Assembly: GCA_910585615.1 (NCBI GenBank)
Contig: CAJUFO010000044.1
Coordinates: forward strand, 1-37,467
Source of the DNA: an uncultured Acetatifactor sp.
GTDB taxonomy: Bacteria; Bacillota; Clostridia; Lachnospirales; Lachnospiraceae
Direction: 5' to 3'
DNA: 37,467 nucleotides
Shown here one piece after another: positions 15,506 through 23,554 of this stretch. Position 1 is the first letter of the stretch. Every line of letters begins with the position of its first letter. The notes under the pieces were generated by a model. The model made no database searches. It saw only the letters and a program-made list of their open reading frames with translations, and was not told the DNA's origin. The position numbers and the translations under genes were made by a program.

Positions 15506-15609
15506 TTATACTGCTTAACGATTTCACTTGCCGTGAAACCAGACTGCATAACGCTGACTGGTTCAATCGCTTGATTGCATTAGGCAGTATTCAGCGTTAT
15601 GCAGTATAA
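15506..15609. repeat. intergenic inverted-repeat element, copy 2 (intact)
   Basis: The ends TTATACTGCTTAACG (15506-15520) and CGTTATGCAGTATAA (15595-15609) match as a 15-bp inverted repeat with one mismatch. An inner perfect 15-bp pair, ACTGCATAACGCTGA (15543-15557) with 15591-15605, uses the same right arm. The right arm can thus pair with either left arm but not both. The homologous copy 1 is at 2139-2377. Confidence 0.75.
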
Positions 15610-15627
15610 GTCGCTGCGCTTCCTATT

Positions 15628-16470
15628 TTACCTCATCAAACCATTCAGGAAATCTACGGCCAGGCGGATATCCTTCTCCGGGTCGTCGCCCACCTCGCGC
15701 TCGATGGTCAGGAACCCGTGATAGCCTATCTCGTCCAGGGCCTTCAGATAGTTCCCAAAGTCCACGCCGCCCTGTCCCAGGGGAAGCTCCGCGAAGGAAG
15801 GGCTGGCCAGCATCTCAGCCTCCACAAGGCCATAGACCTCCTCGGGGTCGCGGTAGTAGTTGCGCACGCCGTCCTTGGCATGGGTGTGCACGATATAGTC
15901 CTTCAGATTATGTACCGCCTGCACAGGGTCGTCGCCGGTGACCATGATCAGGTTGGCGGGATCTAAGTTCACCGCAACGCCGGTGGAGTGGAGGCCGTCC
16001 AGGAACTGCTTCAATGTAGCGGACTCCTCGGGTCCTGTCTCGATGGCGAAATGCGCGTTCAGAGAATCCGCGTACTCGGCCAGCTTGAAGCATGCCTCCT
16101 GCATGATCTTGTAGCGGTCATGGCCAGGATCCGCGGGGACTACGCCGATGTGGGTGGTGACGATGTCCGTCTCCAGATCCTTGGCCAGATCCAAAATCCG
16201 CATGGACCTCTCAATCAGTCCCGGATTCAGCTCGGCATTGTGGAAGCCCTTTCCCAGATCCCCGCAGAGGGCGGAGAACACCAGCCCCTCCGACTTCACC
16301 ATGTCCAGAAGCTCTCTCCTCTTCCCACCTGTGAGCTGCTCCGGGGCATGCTCGCCGTCCACCGCGTACATCTGTATGCCTGTCGCGCCAATCTCCTTTG
16401 CCTTCTTAAGCGCCACCGGAGTGGGCAGCCGGAAGGATTCCAGCATTACGCCGATAGAAAAATCGTACAT
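15628..16470 (-). CDS. sugar phosphate isomerase/epimerase (TIM barrel)
   Basis: 280 residues, same superfamily as the neighbour at 14582-15457 but clearly diverged. Probable metal ligands: Glu in FAIETGPEES, Asp in AVNLDPANL, His in VHTHAKDG, and Glu in FLTIEREVGDD. The start is ATG 16470, because AGAGGA stands eight bases upstream and the family N-terminus begins about there. Reaction unknown; keto-sugar or inositol epimerisation is typical. It has its own candidate promoter at 16534-16562. Confidence 0.85.
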   Translation of the reverse strand: MYDFSIGVMLESFRLPTPVALKKAKEIGATGIQMYAVDGEHAPEQLTGGKRRELLDMVKSEGLVFSALCGDLGKGFHNAELNPGLIERSMRILDLAKDLETDIVTTHIGVVPADPGHDRYKIMQEACFKLAEYADSLNAHFAIETGPEESATLKQFLDGLHSTGVAVNLDPANLIMVTGDDPVQAVHNLKDYIVHTHAKDGVRNYYRDPEEVYGLVEAEMLASPSFAELPLGQGGVDFGNYLKALDEIGYHGFLTIEREVGDDPEKDIRLAVDFLNGLMR

Positions 16471-16533
16471 ATTTCCATTCCTCTCTTTCCTTGAATTTGC
16501 CGGATTTACTTTCACGTTTTTCCATGTGCTATC

Positions 16534-16562
16534 AGTATATACTATTTCGGACGGAAGATAAA
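16534..16562 (-). promoter_or_regulatory. candidate promoter of the 15628-16470 isomerase
   Basis: On the minus strand TTTATC (16557-16562) and TATACT (16534-16539) are 17 bases apart. The -10 lies in the 10-base palindrome AGTATATACT (16534-16543). The -35 is weak. Confidence 0.45.
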
Positions 16563-16584
16563 GAGTTAATTTACTTTTTTTACT

Positions 16585-16626
16585 AAAATGCCCCGCCAGA
16601 TTCCAGGTTCGAAATCATGACGGGGC
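16585..16626 (-). terminator. probable terminator after the solute-binding lipoprotein gene
   Basis: On the minus strand GCCCCG (16621-16626) pairs with CGGGGC (16590-16595), with further weak pairing inside, and is followed by ATTTTAG. It stands downstream of the lipoprotein stop and upstream of the next promoter. Confidence 0.5.
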
Positions 16627-16629
16627 AGC

Positions 16630-16680
16630 TTCAATATGTTTCAATATGTTTCAATATGTTTCAATCTACTTCAATACGTT
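16630..16680. repeat. 10-bp direct repeat array (TTCAATATGT type)
   Basis: Five consecutive 10-base units: three exact TTCAATATGT, then TTCAATCTAC and TTCAATACGT. The array lies between the stop of the lipoprotein gene and the terminator hairpin. The period equals one turn of DNA, so each unit would face the same side of the helix. Confidence 0.75.
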
Positions 16681-16686
16681 TCCATC

Positions 16687-19029
16687 TCATTCCGCTAAAT
16701 ACATCTTCAGGCCGTCTTCTATCTTCTGTACGGTATCCTCCCTGGACCGGGAGCCCTCCAGATAGCCGCCCAGGGCCTCGATCAGCACCTCCCGGATCTT
16801 CGCGTCCTCTCCCACAGGCTTATCCAGCCCCTCGCACAGGGCGACCAGCCGGTCCGCCGTCTCTTTGGAGTAGGGCTCGCTCTCGAACTCTACAAAGCTG
16901 CCGTCGTCCCCTGCCACGGAGGTCACCATGGCGAATTCCGAGCGGTCCTTCATCGCCTGATGCTCCATGGACTTGCGGTTCACCGGGAAGCCGTTGTACT
17001 CCAGGTTCTGGATCTCCTCCGACAGGGCGAACCGCAGGAAGTCCTTCGCCCTGTCCACATACCGGCTCTTGGCGCAGATTCCCGCCTGCACCAGGGGCTC
17101 GAAGCGGTTCTCAAAGGCCGTGAAGTCCCCCTTGATATAATCCACCATGGACATGGACAGCATGCCGTCCGTAAAGCCGCTCATCCGGCTGAGGGCGAAC
17201 TTCGCCTTCCCGGCCAGGCCGAATACGCCGTAGGACGTGACGTCCTCAGGATTTGACGCCACAATCCCGCAGTTGTCCCCGATCGCTTTCAGGTACTCCA
17301 GATACCTCCCCATAGCCTCCCTGTCCAGCTGCTTGCCGTCCACGATCTCGGCGCAGAAATAGGGGTAGAACTCATCCACCAGCCCGGCCACCGTCCGGGA
17401 TGCCATATAGGGCTCCTCCGCCCGGGACAGGAACTCTGCCAGGGACTCCATGGTGGCCATATCCTGGACCGTAATGTCCCTTCCCAGGGCCAGGTCCATG
17501 GCGAACTGCAGGGGCACCACGTACCGCTTGCCGTCCTCCCGTCTGTATATGCCTGTAATATTGGACAGAAGCTCCCCGCTCTCCTCCATGGGGCCCACCA
17601 CGTCCTCCAAATCCGCCAGCAGGCCCTTGTCCGCGTAGGAATCCATGTCCAGGTGATCCATCATCACGATGTCCGGCGCCTCATCCCCCATGAGCATGGT
17701 GTTCAGCTCCTGGTATACAGCATTGTAGTCAACGCTGTCCGGGTAGTAAGCCGGATACACGTTATGGATTTCAATCAGCACCTCCGGGTGGGCCTTGTGG
17801 TACTTGGCCGCCGCCTGGTTCAGCAGGGAGCTCTCGTACACGGTATAGAGCTTCAGCACCTCCGTCACCTCCGACACCGCCTCCGGGTCATACTCATAGC
17901 GGTTCAGCTTCTGCCCCTCCTCCGACTCGAACAGGGCGTAGACGCTCCCGTCCTCAAACGCCGCGAAATCCGTGCACCACAGATCCGACATGGCGAAATC
18001 AGTCTCCTGGCCGGACACAAGCAGCTCCCACTGCCCCGGCTCAGCCCCGGGATCCATGCGGAACAGCCCGTCCTTGCTCCCGGCGATCAATGTGCCGTCC
18101 GGAAGCGCCGCCAGCGCCAGGCTGACATTGCTGCTGAAGGTCATCATCCTGTCTCCGCTTTCGGACGCCCCGGAATCGGATGCGGGATAGGGAATCTGCA
18201 CCGCGCCTGCGGCCTTGCCGCCCTGGCGCTTCTCGATATAGCCGCCGACTCCGTCAGAGGCCCGCAGATAGGCATTCTCTCCGTCCGCTATCACGCCGCC
18301 CTCATAGAAAACGGCGGGCTTCTCGGTTTCTATTACGCTTCCGTCTTCCCCTGACAGAATGTCCACTGAGGTGTAGGAGACGGCGACTATATTGCCGTTG
18401 TCCAGCACCGCCAGGCCCTGTACCATTTCATAGCTGCCGAATTCCTCATTGGGGACTGTCCACTTCTGAGGCGTGATCTCCACCGCCGCGCCTCCCTCGG
18501 CTTTATACAGATGCCCCCTGTAGTCCTCCTCGTCCTCCGCCAGGTATCCGGCATACAGATACTGTCCGCCGTCCTTTCCCCGGGCCAGCCGGACATCCAG
18601 CCAGCCCCCAATACAGCGGAATTCCATGTCCGCCAGCCAGCCCTGGGTCACATCCGTCAGGCCCTCCTCCTGCTTCTCCCACTCCCGCAGGACGGCCTTG
18701 TCGCCCTCCGCTTTGGTGGCCAGGAGGCGGAGCTTCCCGTCTGCCGTATAAATCTGTACGATTGACCAGCCGTCCAATTCTTCCGGCAGGCTCTCCTGGA
18801 TTTCCACATATCTGCCCTTGCCGTCCTGTCCGGGGGAACCCCCGTCCGCCGCCTTGGAGCCTTCCGCGCCGCTTTTCGCGCCGTCTCCTCCCGCGCCGCC
18901 TTCCCCTGCGCCGTCTCCTCCCGGCGCGCTCCCGCCGCAGCCGCTCAGGGCGCCCGCCAGCAGCGCCGACAGCAGCAGGGCGGCAATCCACCTGACGCCG
19001 CGCCCATTCCGCTTTTTCCGCTTCTCCAT
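16687..19029 (-). CDS. lipoprotein with sensor-like N-terminal half and solute-binding C-terminal half
   Basis: 780 residues, about 350 longer than a usual solute-binding protein. A lipobox LSGC places the lipid at Cys31, followed by a Gly/Ala-rich tether (about 32-70). Residues about 75-390 contain repeating short segments (WLDVRLARGKDGGQYLYAGY, GLAVLDNGNIVAVSYT, AALPDGTLIAGSKDGLFRM) that look like beta-propeller blades. From about 395 (LKLYTVYESSLLNQAAAKYHKAHPEV) it reads as a type-1 ABC solute-binding domain. No permease or ATPase is nearby. The gene is downstream of a two-component system and shares a promoter motif with it. A ligand sensor for the histidine kinase, rather than a transport component, seems likely. 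Confidence 0.75.
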   Translation of the reverse strand: MEKRKKRNGRGVRWIAALLLSALLAGALSGCGGSAPGGDGAGEGGAGGDGAKSGAEGSKAADGGSPGQDGKGRYVEIQESLPEELDGWSIVQIYTADGKLRLLATKAEGDKAVLREWEKQEEGLTDVTQGWLADMEFRCIGGWLDVRLARGKDGGQYLYAGYLAEDEEDYRGHLYKAEGGAAVEITPQKWTVPNEEFGSYEMVQGLAVLDNGNIVAVSYTSVDILSGEDGSVIETEKPAVFYEGGVIADGENAYLRASDGVGGYIEKRQGGKAAGAVQIPYPASDSGASESGDRMMTFSSNVSLALAALPDGTLIAGSKDGLFRMDPGAEPGQWELLVSGQETDFAMSDLWCTDFAAFEDGSVYALFESEEGQKLNRYEYDPEAVSEVTEVLKLYTVYESSLLNQAAAKYHKAHPEVLIEIHNVYPAYYPDSVDYNAVYQELNTMLMGDEAPDIVMMDHLDMDSYADKGLLADLEDVVGPMEESGELLSNITGIYRREDGKRYVVPLQFAMDLALGRDITVQDMATMESLAEFLSRAEEPYMASRTVAGLVDEFYPYFCAEIVDGKQLDREAMGRYLEYLKAIGDNCGIVASNPEDVTSYGVFGLAGKAKFALSRMSGFTDGMLSMSMVDYIKGDFTAFENRFEPLVQAGICAKSRYVDRAKDFLRFALSEEIQNLEYNGFPVNRKSMEHQAMKDRSEFAMVTSVAGDDGSFVEFESEPYSKETADRLVALCEGLDKPVGEDAKIREVLIEALGGYLEGSRSREDTVQKIEDGLKMYLAE

Positions 19030-19116
19030 TCTCTGTTACCTCCTGACTTTATTGGGAATCGCATCTTTCCCGCGATTCCTTATTTACCGCGAACCTGTCT
19101 TTCCTTCGCTTCGCGT

Positions 19117-19171
19117 ATCATATCAGGCAGATGTCAAGGAGCTGCGGAAGAGTTGTGCCTAAGTTGTAAAA
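19117..19171 (-). promoter_or_regulatory. lipoprotein-gene promoter with candidate response-regulator site
   Basis: Positions 19151-19171 match 22689-22709 at 17 of 21 bases, on the same strand and without gaps. The core is a direct repeat of TTGT with an 11-base period, the arrangement bound by OmpR/PhoB-type regulators. On the minus strand a TATGAT -10 lies at 19117-19122, putting the site at about -41 to -61, where such activators act. TTGACA at 19132-19137 is badly spaced for that -10, consistent with an activated promoter. Confidence 0.5.
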
Positions 19172-19212
19172 TCCGGAGGGTTCACATTTTTTTCACAAAG
19201 CCCCGGGGGCCT

Positions 19213-20157
19213 TTAATCTTCCGGAGGCTTCGTCTCCAGGTACAGGGCAAGGCACAGGGCCTTCCCGCTCTCCGCCAGGGGCATCCCGGCGTCTACGGCA
19301 TCCCCGGCCTCCAGGCAGACCGCCATCCGTTGATCCTCTACGCGCAGCCGGAATCCCCAGCCCTCTCCGCCGCCCTGCCCGGGGCTGTCCGTTTCCCCGT
19401 CTCCGGCTCCGAAGCTTTCTGTCCCGCCGCTTTCTGTCCCGCCGCCCTCCGTTCCCTGTTTTTCCGTCGCGTATACGGAATCGGACATCCCGGCCTCCGC
19501 CATGGAAATCGCATACCCGGCCTCCACGCCAAAGGAATCCGCGTAATCCTCCAAAAGCTCTGTCAGACGCTCCTCATCCGGATACTCCCCCTCCGGATAC
19601 GGCAGCGCGATCCATGCCCGCAGCACCTGCCCGGTCACAGCGTTCAGGAACAGCACCGCATCCAGCTCCTCCCCGGCAAAGGACACTTCCCAGTAGCCGG
19701 ACAGCGGATCCGCCGCCCCCTCGCCGGCCTCCGCCTGGCTATCGGCCCAGAGATAGCAGCTCAGCCTGTATTCTTTCGGAATCATCCCCTCCCTGTCCAG
19801 GCGGGGCAGCAGGAAATCCCCAAGCCAGACCATGCCGCTCTGGGTGGCCTCTGTCATGGACAGCTGCCCGGGCACGGGCTCATGGGGGTATTTCTCCGAT
19901 GCGCTCTCCAGGCACAGCACCGCCCGGCGCAGCTCCTCCTGGCTTAAATCCGCCGCCTTTATCTCCACGTCCACCATGCCGATGCTCTGGGACATCACAG
20001 CATCAGTCACGGCCGGGATCCCTACCTGCCCGCCCCCTGACAGAAGCTGCGCCCGCTCTCTGTCCAGCCTGCTCCACAGCGCGAAGATTCCGCCGAAAGC
20101 GATGGCGAACGCCAGCGCCACGCCCGACAGATTTACAAGCAAACTTTTATTCTTCAT
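19213..20157 (-). CDS. membrane-anchored extracytoplasmic protein of unknown function
   Basis: 314 residues. One N-terminal membrane helix (about 7-28, VNLSGVALAFAIAFGGIFALW) anchors an extracytoplasmic domain. A Gly/Thr/Ser-rich linker (TEGGGTESGGTESFG, about 233-255) interrupts it. I do not recognise the family. The start overlaps the end of the histidine kinase gene by 11 bases, so the two are translationally coupled. This position suggests an accessory part of the sensor complex. Confidence 0.65.
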   Translation of the reverse strand: MKNKSLLVNLSGVALAFAIAFGGIFALWSRLDRERAQLLSGGGQVGIPAVTDAVMSQSIGMVDVEIKAADLSQEELRRAVLCLESASEKYPHEPVPGQLSMTEATQSGMVWLGDFLLPRLDREGMIPKEYRLSCYLWADSQAEAGEGAADPLSGYWEVSFAGEELDAVLFLNAVTGQVLRAWIALPYPEGEYPDEERLTELLEDYADSFGVEAGYAISMAEAGMSDSVYATEKQGTEGGGTESGGTESFGAGDGETDSPGQGGGEGWGFRLRVEDQRMAVCLEAGDAVDAGMPLAESGKALCLALYLETKPPED

Positions 20158-21982
20158 CTACCATCTCCGTCTCCGCACAGGAGAACAGCAGGCTCACCTC
20201 TGTCCCCTGGCCCTTTCTGCTCCTAAACTCCAGCCTGCTTCCGTGAATCCTGGCGATCCTGTCGGCCAGGGCGAGCCCCAGCCCTGCCCCATGCTGCTTC
20301 CTGCTCCTGGCCTTGTCCACCATGTAAAAGGCCTCCGTGATCCGGGAGAGCTCTTCCTCCTCCATGCCGCAGCCATTGTCCCTGACGCATATCCGGTATC
20401 CCCCCTCCCGCTCCCGGGTCCCTGACAGCGCAAGCCTGGTGCAGCCCGCCTTGACGGAATTGTCCAGCAGGTTGATCAGCAGGGTCTTGAACAGGTCGTA
20501 CTCCACCCGGATATAGGCCGGATCTGCCGACAGCGCAAAAGACACCCCTTTTTCCGCAAAGAAAGGCTCCAGGCCCCCCGCCGCGTCCGCCAGCAGCTCC
20601 TCCGCGGCCATCTCCTGCAGGGGAAAGTCCTGCCGCCCCAGAACGGTCAGATCCATCAGCTTCAGGGACAGGGCCTCCAGACGCATCCCCTCGTTCCAGA
20701 TGTACCAGGAAGCGTCCCGCACCTCTTTCCTGGAAAGCTCCCTCTGGTAGAGCATGTCCGCGTAGCCGATGATAGAAGTCATCGGCGTCTTCATTTCATG
20801 GGCGAAATTGGCCACGAAGTCCTCCCGCTCCCTGGCCGCCCTGGACAATGCCTCCACCTTCTCCTCCACGGCCTCCGCCATCCGGTTGAAGCTCTCCGCC
20901 AGCTCCCCGATCTCATCCCGGCCCCTGACGGCAAGGCGCTCCTCATAGTCCCCCTGGGCCATCCGTCCCGCCACCCGGGACATCCGCTTCAAGGGGCCTG
21001 TCAGGAGCGCGGACAGAAGCCCCAGCAGCCCCATCCCCACCAGAACCGCCGCCAAATAGCAGCGCAGGAAATACTGCTGCAGGATCTCCTGCTGCCTCAC
21101 GGTCTTGCTCACATCCCACTGGGTCACGAAGCGGATTCCGTCCCCCGGGGCTCCAATGTCCCGGGCGGCGCCTTCCGTCTCATACCATGTCCCCTCCTGT
21201 GCTGTGCCCAGGTCCGCGGTCTGGGCGTCGGCCTCCTTTCCGGCCTCCTCCATGCCCCGGACAGCCGCCTGCGCCGCGTCCGGAGCTGCCGCAGCTCCAG
21301 CATCCGGTCTGGCCTGTACATCAGCCTGCGCCGCATCCGGTCCGTTCTCCTCCCTGTCCCGGCCTTCGGCTTCCACAGCCCCCTGATCTCCGACGTCCCC
21401 CCCGTCCCATATCCCGGCCGTCAGCTCCAGCTTTCCCCGCTCCAGCACGCTTCCCACCAGGAGGAAGCTCCCCTCCGGCGTCTCCCGGAACCGGTACACA
21501 TGGGCGTCTTCCGACAGTTCCTCCAGGAAGGAGGCGTCCAGCCCCTCTATCCCGGAATAGAGAAGTGTCCCGTCCCCTGTAAAGAAGGCCGCGGGCAGGC
21601 TCACATCCTCCGCCAGGATGCGGAACAGCTCCGCCGCCGATTCCCGGTCAAATATCTGCTCCGCTCCCTTCACGGACCACTTCTCTCCCCCCTCTCCCGA
21701 AGAGACCACAGTCCCCCCAGGGACATCCTCCCACCAGGTGGTGATCTGTCCACGGTCTGCGTCATCCTCCTGGACTATCGCGAAGGACATCTCGAAATCC
21801 GTGAACGTCAGCAGCGCCGACTGGATGGTGAACTTGTCGTATTGGTATTGCTTCAAAGCGAAATCCGCTTCCCTTGCCATGCTGCTTTCCCATGAAAAAT
21901 GGAGCAGAAAATATCCCGAGACAGAAAATGCCAGACTTAAGACCAAAGTCCCGCATAAAAAGATTTTCGTAAAGAGGCGCAT
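20147..21982 (-). CDS. HAMP-domain sensor histidine kinase
   Basis: 611 residues. Membrane helices at about 8-28 and 306-329 enclose a long extracytoplasmic region. A HAMP domain follows (about 330-380), then the H box FAHEMKTPMTSIIGYADML with phosphoacceptor His395, N box LLINLLDNSVKAG, G1 DNGCGM and G2 QHGAGLGLALADRIA. The extracytoplasmic part contains an Ala/Asp/Glu-rich low-complexity insert (about 193-266), possibly a flexible spacer. It begins one base after the response regulator stop, so they form an operon. The neighbouring lipoprotein and membrane protein may supply its signal. Confidence 0.92.
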   Translation of the reverse strand: MRLFTKIFLCGTLVLSLAFSVSGYFLLHFSWESSMAREADFALKQYQYDKFTIQSALLTFTDFEMSFAIVQEDDADRGQITTWWEDVPGGTVVSSGEGGEKWSVKGAEQIFDRESAAELFRILAEDVSLPAAFFTGDGTLLYSGIEGLDASFLEELSEDAHVYRFRETPEGSFLLVGSVLERGKLELTAGIWDGGDVGDQGAVEAEGRDREENGPDAAQADVQARPDAGAAAAPDAAQAAVRGMEEAGKEADAQTADLGTAQEGTWYETEGAARDIGAPGDGIRFVTQWDVSKTVRQQEILQQYFLRCYLAAVLVGMGLLGLLSALLTGPLKRMSRVAGRMAQGDYEERLAVRGRDEIGELAESFNRMAEAVEEKVEALSRAAREREDFVANFAHEMKTPMTSIIGYADMLYQRELSRKEVRDASWYIWNEGMRLEALSLKLMDLTVLGRQDFPLQEMAAEELLADAAGGLEPFFAEKGVSFALSADPAYIRVEYDLFKTLLINLLDNSVKAGCTRLALSGTREREGGYRICVRDNGCGMEEEELSRITEAFYMVDKARSRKQHGAGLGLALADRIARIHGSRLEFRSRKGQGTEVSLLFSCAETEMVDEE

Positions 21983-21983
21983 G

Positions 21984-22637
21984 CTATCCCTCCAGCCTGT
22001 AGCCTATCCGGAACACTGTCCGGATCCGATCCTCCCAGCCCAGCTTCTTGCGCAGCCTCTGGATATGGCTGTCCAGCGTCCGGGTCTCCCCGTTGAAGGG
22101 CTCCTTCCAGACCTTTTCGTACAATTGCTCCCGGTACAGGGCGATGTTCCGGTTCCGCATCAGCTCCACTAGCAGGTCGAACTCCTTCACCGTCAGCGTA
22201 AGGGCAACGCCGCTCTTGAGCACCTGCCTGGAATCCAGACGGACGCTCACGTCCCCCACCTCCAGCTGCCGCTCTCCCTTTCCCAGCCTGCGCAGCACGG
22301 CCTCCACCCTGGCCAGGAGCTCCCCGATCTGGAAGGGCTTTGACAGATAATCGTCCGCCCCGGCCCGCAGCCCCCGCACCTTGTCCTCGATGCTGCCCTT
22401 TGCCGTGAGGAAGATCACCGGGGTACCGGTGGGCTTGATGTATTCCAGGAGCTCATAGCCGTCCACCTCCGGAAGCATGATGTCCAGGAGCACCAGGTCG
22501 AAGGACTGCCGCTCGATGTAATCCGCGCCCTCCATGCCGTCCCGGGCACAGGTGCATCGGTAGCCCTCCGCGCTTAGGCTCACGCAAATCAGATTGGCAA
22601 TCGCCTCATCGTCCTCCACCACCAGTATGTCCGTCAC
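21984..22637 (-). CDS. OmpR/PhoB-family response regulator
   Basis: 217 residues from GTG 22637, chosen because AGGAGG stands seven bases upstream and the protein then begins VTDILVVEDD as receivers do. An ATG at 22670 is possible but lacks a ribosome binding site and adds an atypical tail. The receiver has the acidic pair ED-D near 8-10, phosphoacceptor Asp at about 52 (LVLLDIMLP), and Lys in LSKPF. The C-terminus is a winged helix (TVKEFDLLVELMRN, TLDSHIQRLRKKLG, RTVFRIGYRL). It pairs with the kinase directly downstream. Confidence 0.94.
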   Translation of the reverse strand: MTDILVVEDDEAIANLICVSLSAEGYRCTCARDGMEGADYIERQSFDLVLLDIMLPEVDGYELLEYIKPTGTPVIFLTAKGSIEDKVRGLRAGADDYLSKPFQIGELLARVEAVLRRLGKGERQLEVGDVSVRLDSRQVLKSGVALTLTVKEFDLLVELMRNRNIALYREQLYEKVWKEPFNGETRTLDSHIQRLRKKLGWEDRIRTVFRIGYRLEG

Positions 22638-22688
22638 AGCGCCACCTCCTGACCAGATTTCCTCTATCATGAACCGATTCTATCATAA

Positions 22689-22709
22689 AGATGTGTCAAA
22701 CTTGTAAAA
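22689..22709 (-). promoter_or_regulatory. candidate response-regulator binding site before the two-component operon
   Basis: A 21-base match (17 identical) to 19151-19171, about 50 bases upstream of the response regulator start. Shared core: TGTG, then TTGTAAAA on the plus strand with an 11-base period. Possible -10 hexamers on the minus strand are TAGAAT (22677-22682) and CATGAT (22667-22672). Autoregulation is the simplest reading. Confidence 0.5.
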
Positions 22710-22736
22710 AATCATCATGAAAAACTTTCCTGTGCG

Positions 22737-22766
22737 GCAAAAGGGCGCGGACAGCCGCCCGCGCCC
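22737..22766 (-). terminator. rho-independent terminator of the zinc-ribbon protein gene
   Basis: On the minus strand GGGCGCGG (22759-22766) pairs perfectly with CCGCGCCC (22743-22750) and is followed by TTTTGC. It separates the zinc-ribbon gene from the two-component operon. Confidence 0.7.
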
Positions 22767-22796
22767 CGGGAGACTAGTACACCATGCACTGGGATA

Positions 22797-23399
22797 CTAG
22801 ACCCTGCTCATATCGATCATGCCCTCTACCGCATCCCACTGGATGTCGGGGAGGTTCTTCTGCATCACGTTTGCCGTCTTCTTGTTCTTGGAGCTCATTT
22901 TCACCATGTTGATGGCGAAGAGCAGAATAGCGATGAGCACGGCCACGGCCATGATGCCGATAGGCACCCCTAACTGCCAGGACTCCTCGAACCTGCCGGG
23001 CTCGCTCTTTATGTAGAAATAGCTGCCTACTGCAAAAATCAGTCCCACGATAACACTGACGATGGAATTCTCGAAGAGCTTGTTCTTCAGATTCGCCACC
23101 GCCCAGGACTGGGGCTTCCCACAATGAGGGCAGATATCATTGAACTCCTTTGCATAGATATGCTTCCCCTCGGCATTCTCGTAGGCCTCCTGCAGGGCAT
23201 TCTTCAGCTTCTGGAAAGCCTCCTTCTGCATATTAGCCTCCTCTTTCTGGGATATTTTCCTGGACATGCTGTTGTGGACTGCCTCGTTGCCGACGATAGT
23301 GGCCTGTCTGGTCCCGCTGTCCTTCATGCACTGCTCACACCGGAAGGAATAGGGCACCTTGGCGCTCTCCGTTCTGGTATGCTTGTAATACGAACCCAT
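22797..23399 (-). CDS. small membrane protein with N-terminal zinc ribbon
   Basis: 200 residues; ATG 23399 follows AAGGAGG by nine bases. CEQC near residue 20 and CPHC near 89 form a split four-cysteine zinc site, with a charged, probably helical coiled segment (KEEANMQKEAFQKLKNALQEAYENAEG) between. Two membrane helices follow (about SIVSVIVGLIFAVGSYFYI and GVPIGIMAVAVLIAILLFAI), then a basic cytoplasmic tail. I do not recognise the family or know a function. It has a terminator of its own downstream. Confidence 0.7.
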   Translation of the reverse strand: MGSYYKHTRTESAKVPYSFRCEQCMKDSGTRQATIVGNEAVHNSMSRKISQKEEANMQKEAFQKLKNALQEAYENAEGKHIYAKEFNDICPHCGKPQSWAVANLKNKLFENSIVSVIVGLIFAVGSYFYIKSEPGRFEESWQLGVPIGIMAVAVLIAILLFAINMVKMSSKNKKTANVMQKNLPDIQWDAVEGMIDMSRV

Positions 23400-23554
23400 C
23401 TTTTTTATCCTCCTTATGCTTCTCGTAAATGTAACCACACAAGGCCGCCGGTATCTTTATCCCAGCAGCCCTGCATAAGCTCTTCTATATTTATATATCG
23501 TCAAAAAAGCATGTCCTGTATACCCCTGAGTACGTTTTTTGATACATTTTTTGC

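Noticed and set aside
16630..16680. 10-bp repeats as a CRISPR array
   Set aside because: Units are contiguous with no spacers and far too short.
20798..21895. 365-codon plus-strand frame opposite the histidine kinase
   Set aside because: Pro/Arg/His-rich composition typical of the antisense of a GC-rich gene; the kinase motifs are on the other strand.
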